DNA from: Labilithrix sp.
Lineage (GTDB): Bacteria; Myxococcota_A; Polyangia; Polyangiales; Polyangiaceae
Direction: 5' to 3'
DNA length: 32,476 bases
Assembly (NCBI GenBank): GCA_028287065.1
Contig: JAQBQJ010000043.1
Span: 1 to 32,476 of the forward strand
Shown: positions 32,424 to 32,476 of the stretch, one piece after another
Numbering within the stretch: the stretch's first letter is position 1
Layout of the letters: every line of letters starts with the position of its first letter
Translations under genes and position numbers: made by a program
Notes under the pieces: generated by a model
Databases searched by the model: none
What the model was told of the DNA's origin: nothing
What the model saw: the letters and a program-made list of their open reading frames with translations, nothing else

Positions 32424-32476
32424 TCGTCGCTTGCATGATCCTTTGAGACTGACCGGCTTCTCCTATGGTCTCGGTG

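Noticed and set aside
1-32476. tRNA or rRNA genes, insertion sequences, att sites, prophage genes
   Set aside because: No characteristic sequences, transposase motifs or terminal inverted repeats with target duplications were recognised.

Overview
This is a GC-rich (roughly two-thirds G+C, strongly G/C at third codon positions), gene-dense bacterial window with no rRNA, tRNA, CRISPR array or insertion sequence that I can see. Two proteins end in a MYXO-CTERM-type tail (Cys, hydrophobic segment, Arg cluster). There are also several lipoproteins, outer-membrane barrels and large multi-PAS hybrid histidine kinases. Together these point to a myxobacterium (Myxococcota), probably of the Polyangia type; the genus cannot be fixed from the sequence alone.

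Layout. 1-2078: a 5'-truncated PAS histidine kinase, a FixJ/NarL-type response regulator and a stand-alone receiver, in one direction. 2084-4162: a DoxX membrane protein, an outer-membrane barrel and a small lipoprotein. 4364-8222: a tight three-gene operon encoding the swivel-His half and the ATP-grasp half of a PEP-synthase/rifampicin-phosphotransferase-like enzyme as two proteins in permuted order, followed by a 14-TM drug-efflux transporter. 8512-10557: a PAS-PAS-HisKA-HATPase-REC hybrid kinase. 10620-13811: a membrane-anchored protein, a Cys-rich lipoprotein, a small alpha/beta-barrel protein and several broken genes (LysR, PEGA-type, GAF-HisKA kinase). 13888-16818: a 976-residue PAS3-GAF-HisKA-HATPase-REC hybrid kinase, with kinase debris on both sides. 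17167-19488: a heparinase II/III-like polysaccharide lyase lipoprotein with a MYXO-CTERM-like tail. 19568-21013: gene remnants, then an ArsR-SRPBCC pair with a clear promoter/operator and a truncated DoxX gene. 21277-23091: an ELWxxDGTxxGT repeat protein with a Ser-rich linker and MYXO-CTERM tail. 23255-24815: a membrane protein plus a broken SDR gene, divergent from a MarR regulator. 24823-26040: a large lipoprotein. 26522-28435: a LysR regulator and a SAM methyltransferase. 28566-30310: an outer-membrane barrel and an HD-domain hydrolase. 30477-32258: a MarR-DoxX-pirin operon with a palindromic operator.

Themes. Signal transduction and one-component regulation dominate, with three histidine kinases, two response regulators, and ArsR, two MarR and LysR regulators. 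Two paralogous DoxX genes sit near the two ends, and a third is truncated. At least six decayed or frameshifted genes are interleaved with intact ones, so this looks like a fast-evolving accessory region. The most unusual functional unit is the split, order-permuted PEP-utilising phosphotransferase pair coupled to an efflux pump at 4364-8222. It may be an uncharacterised small-molecule (possibly antibiotic) inactivation and export module; that function is inferred.
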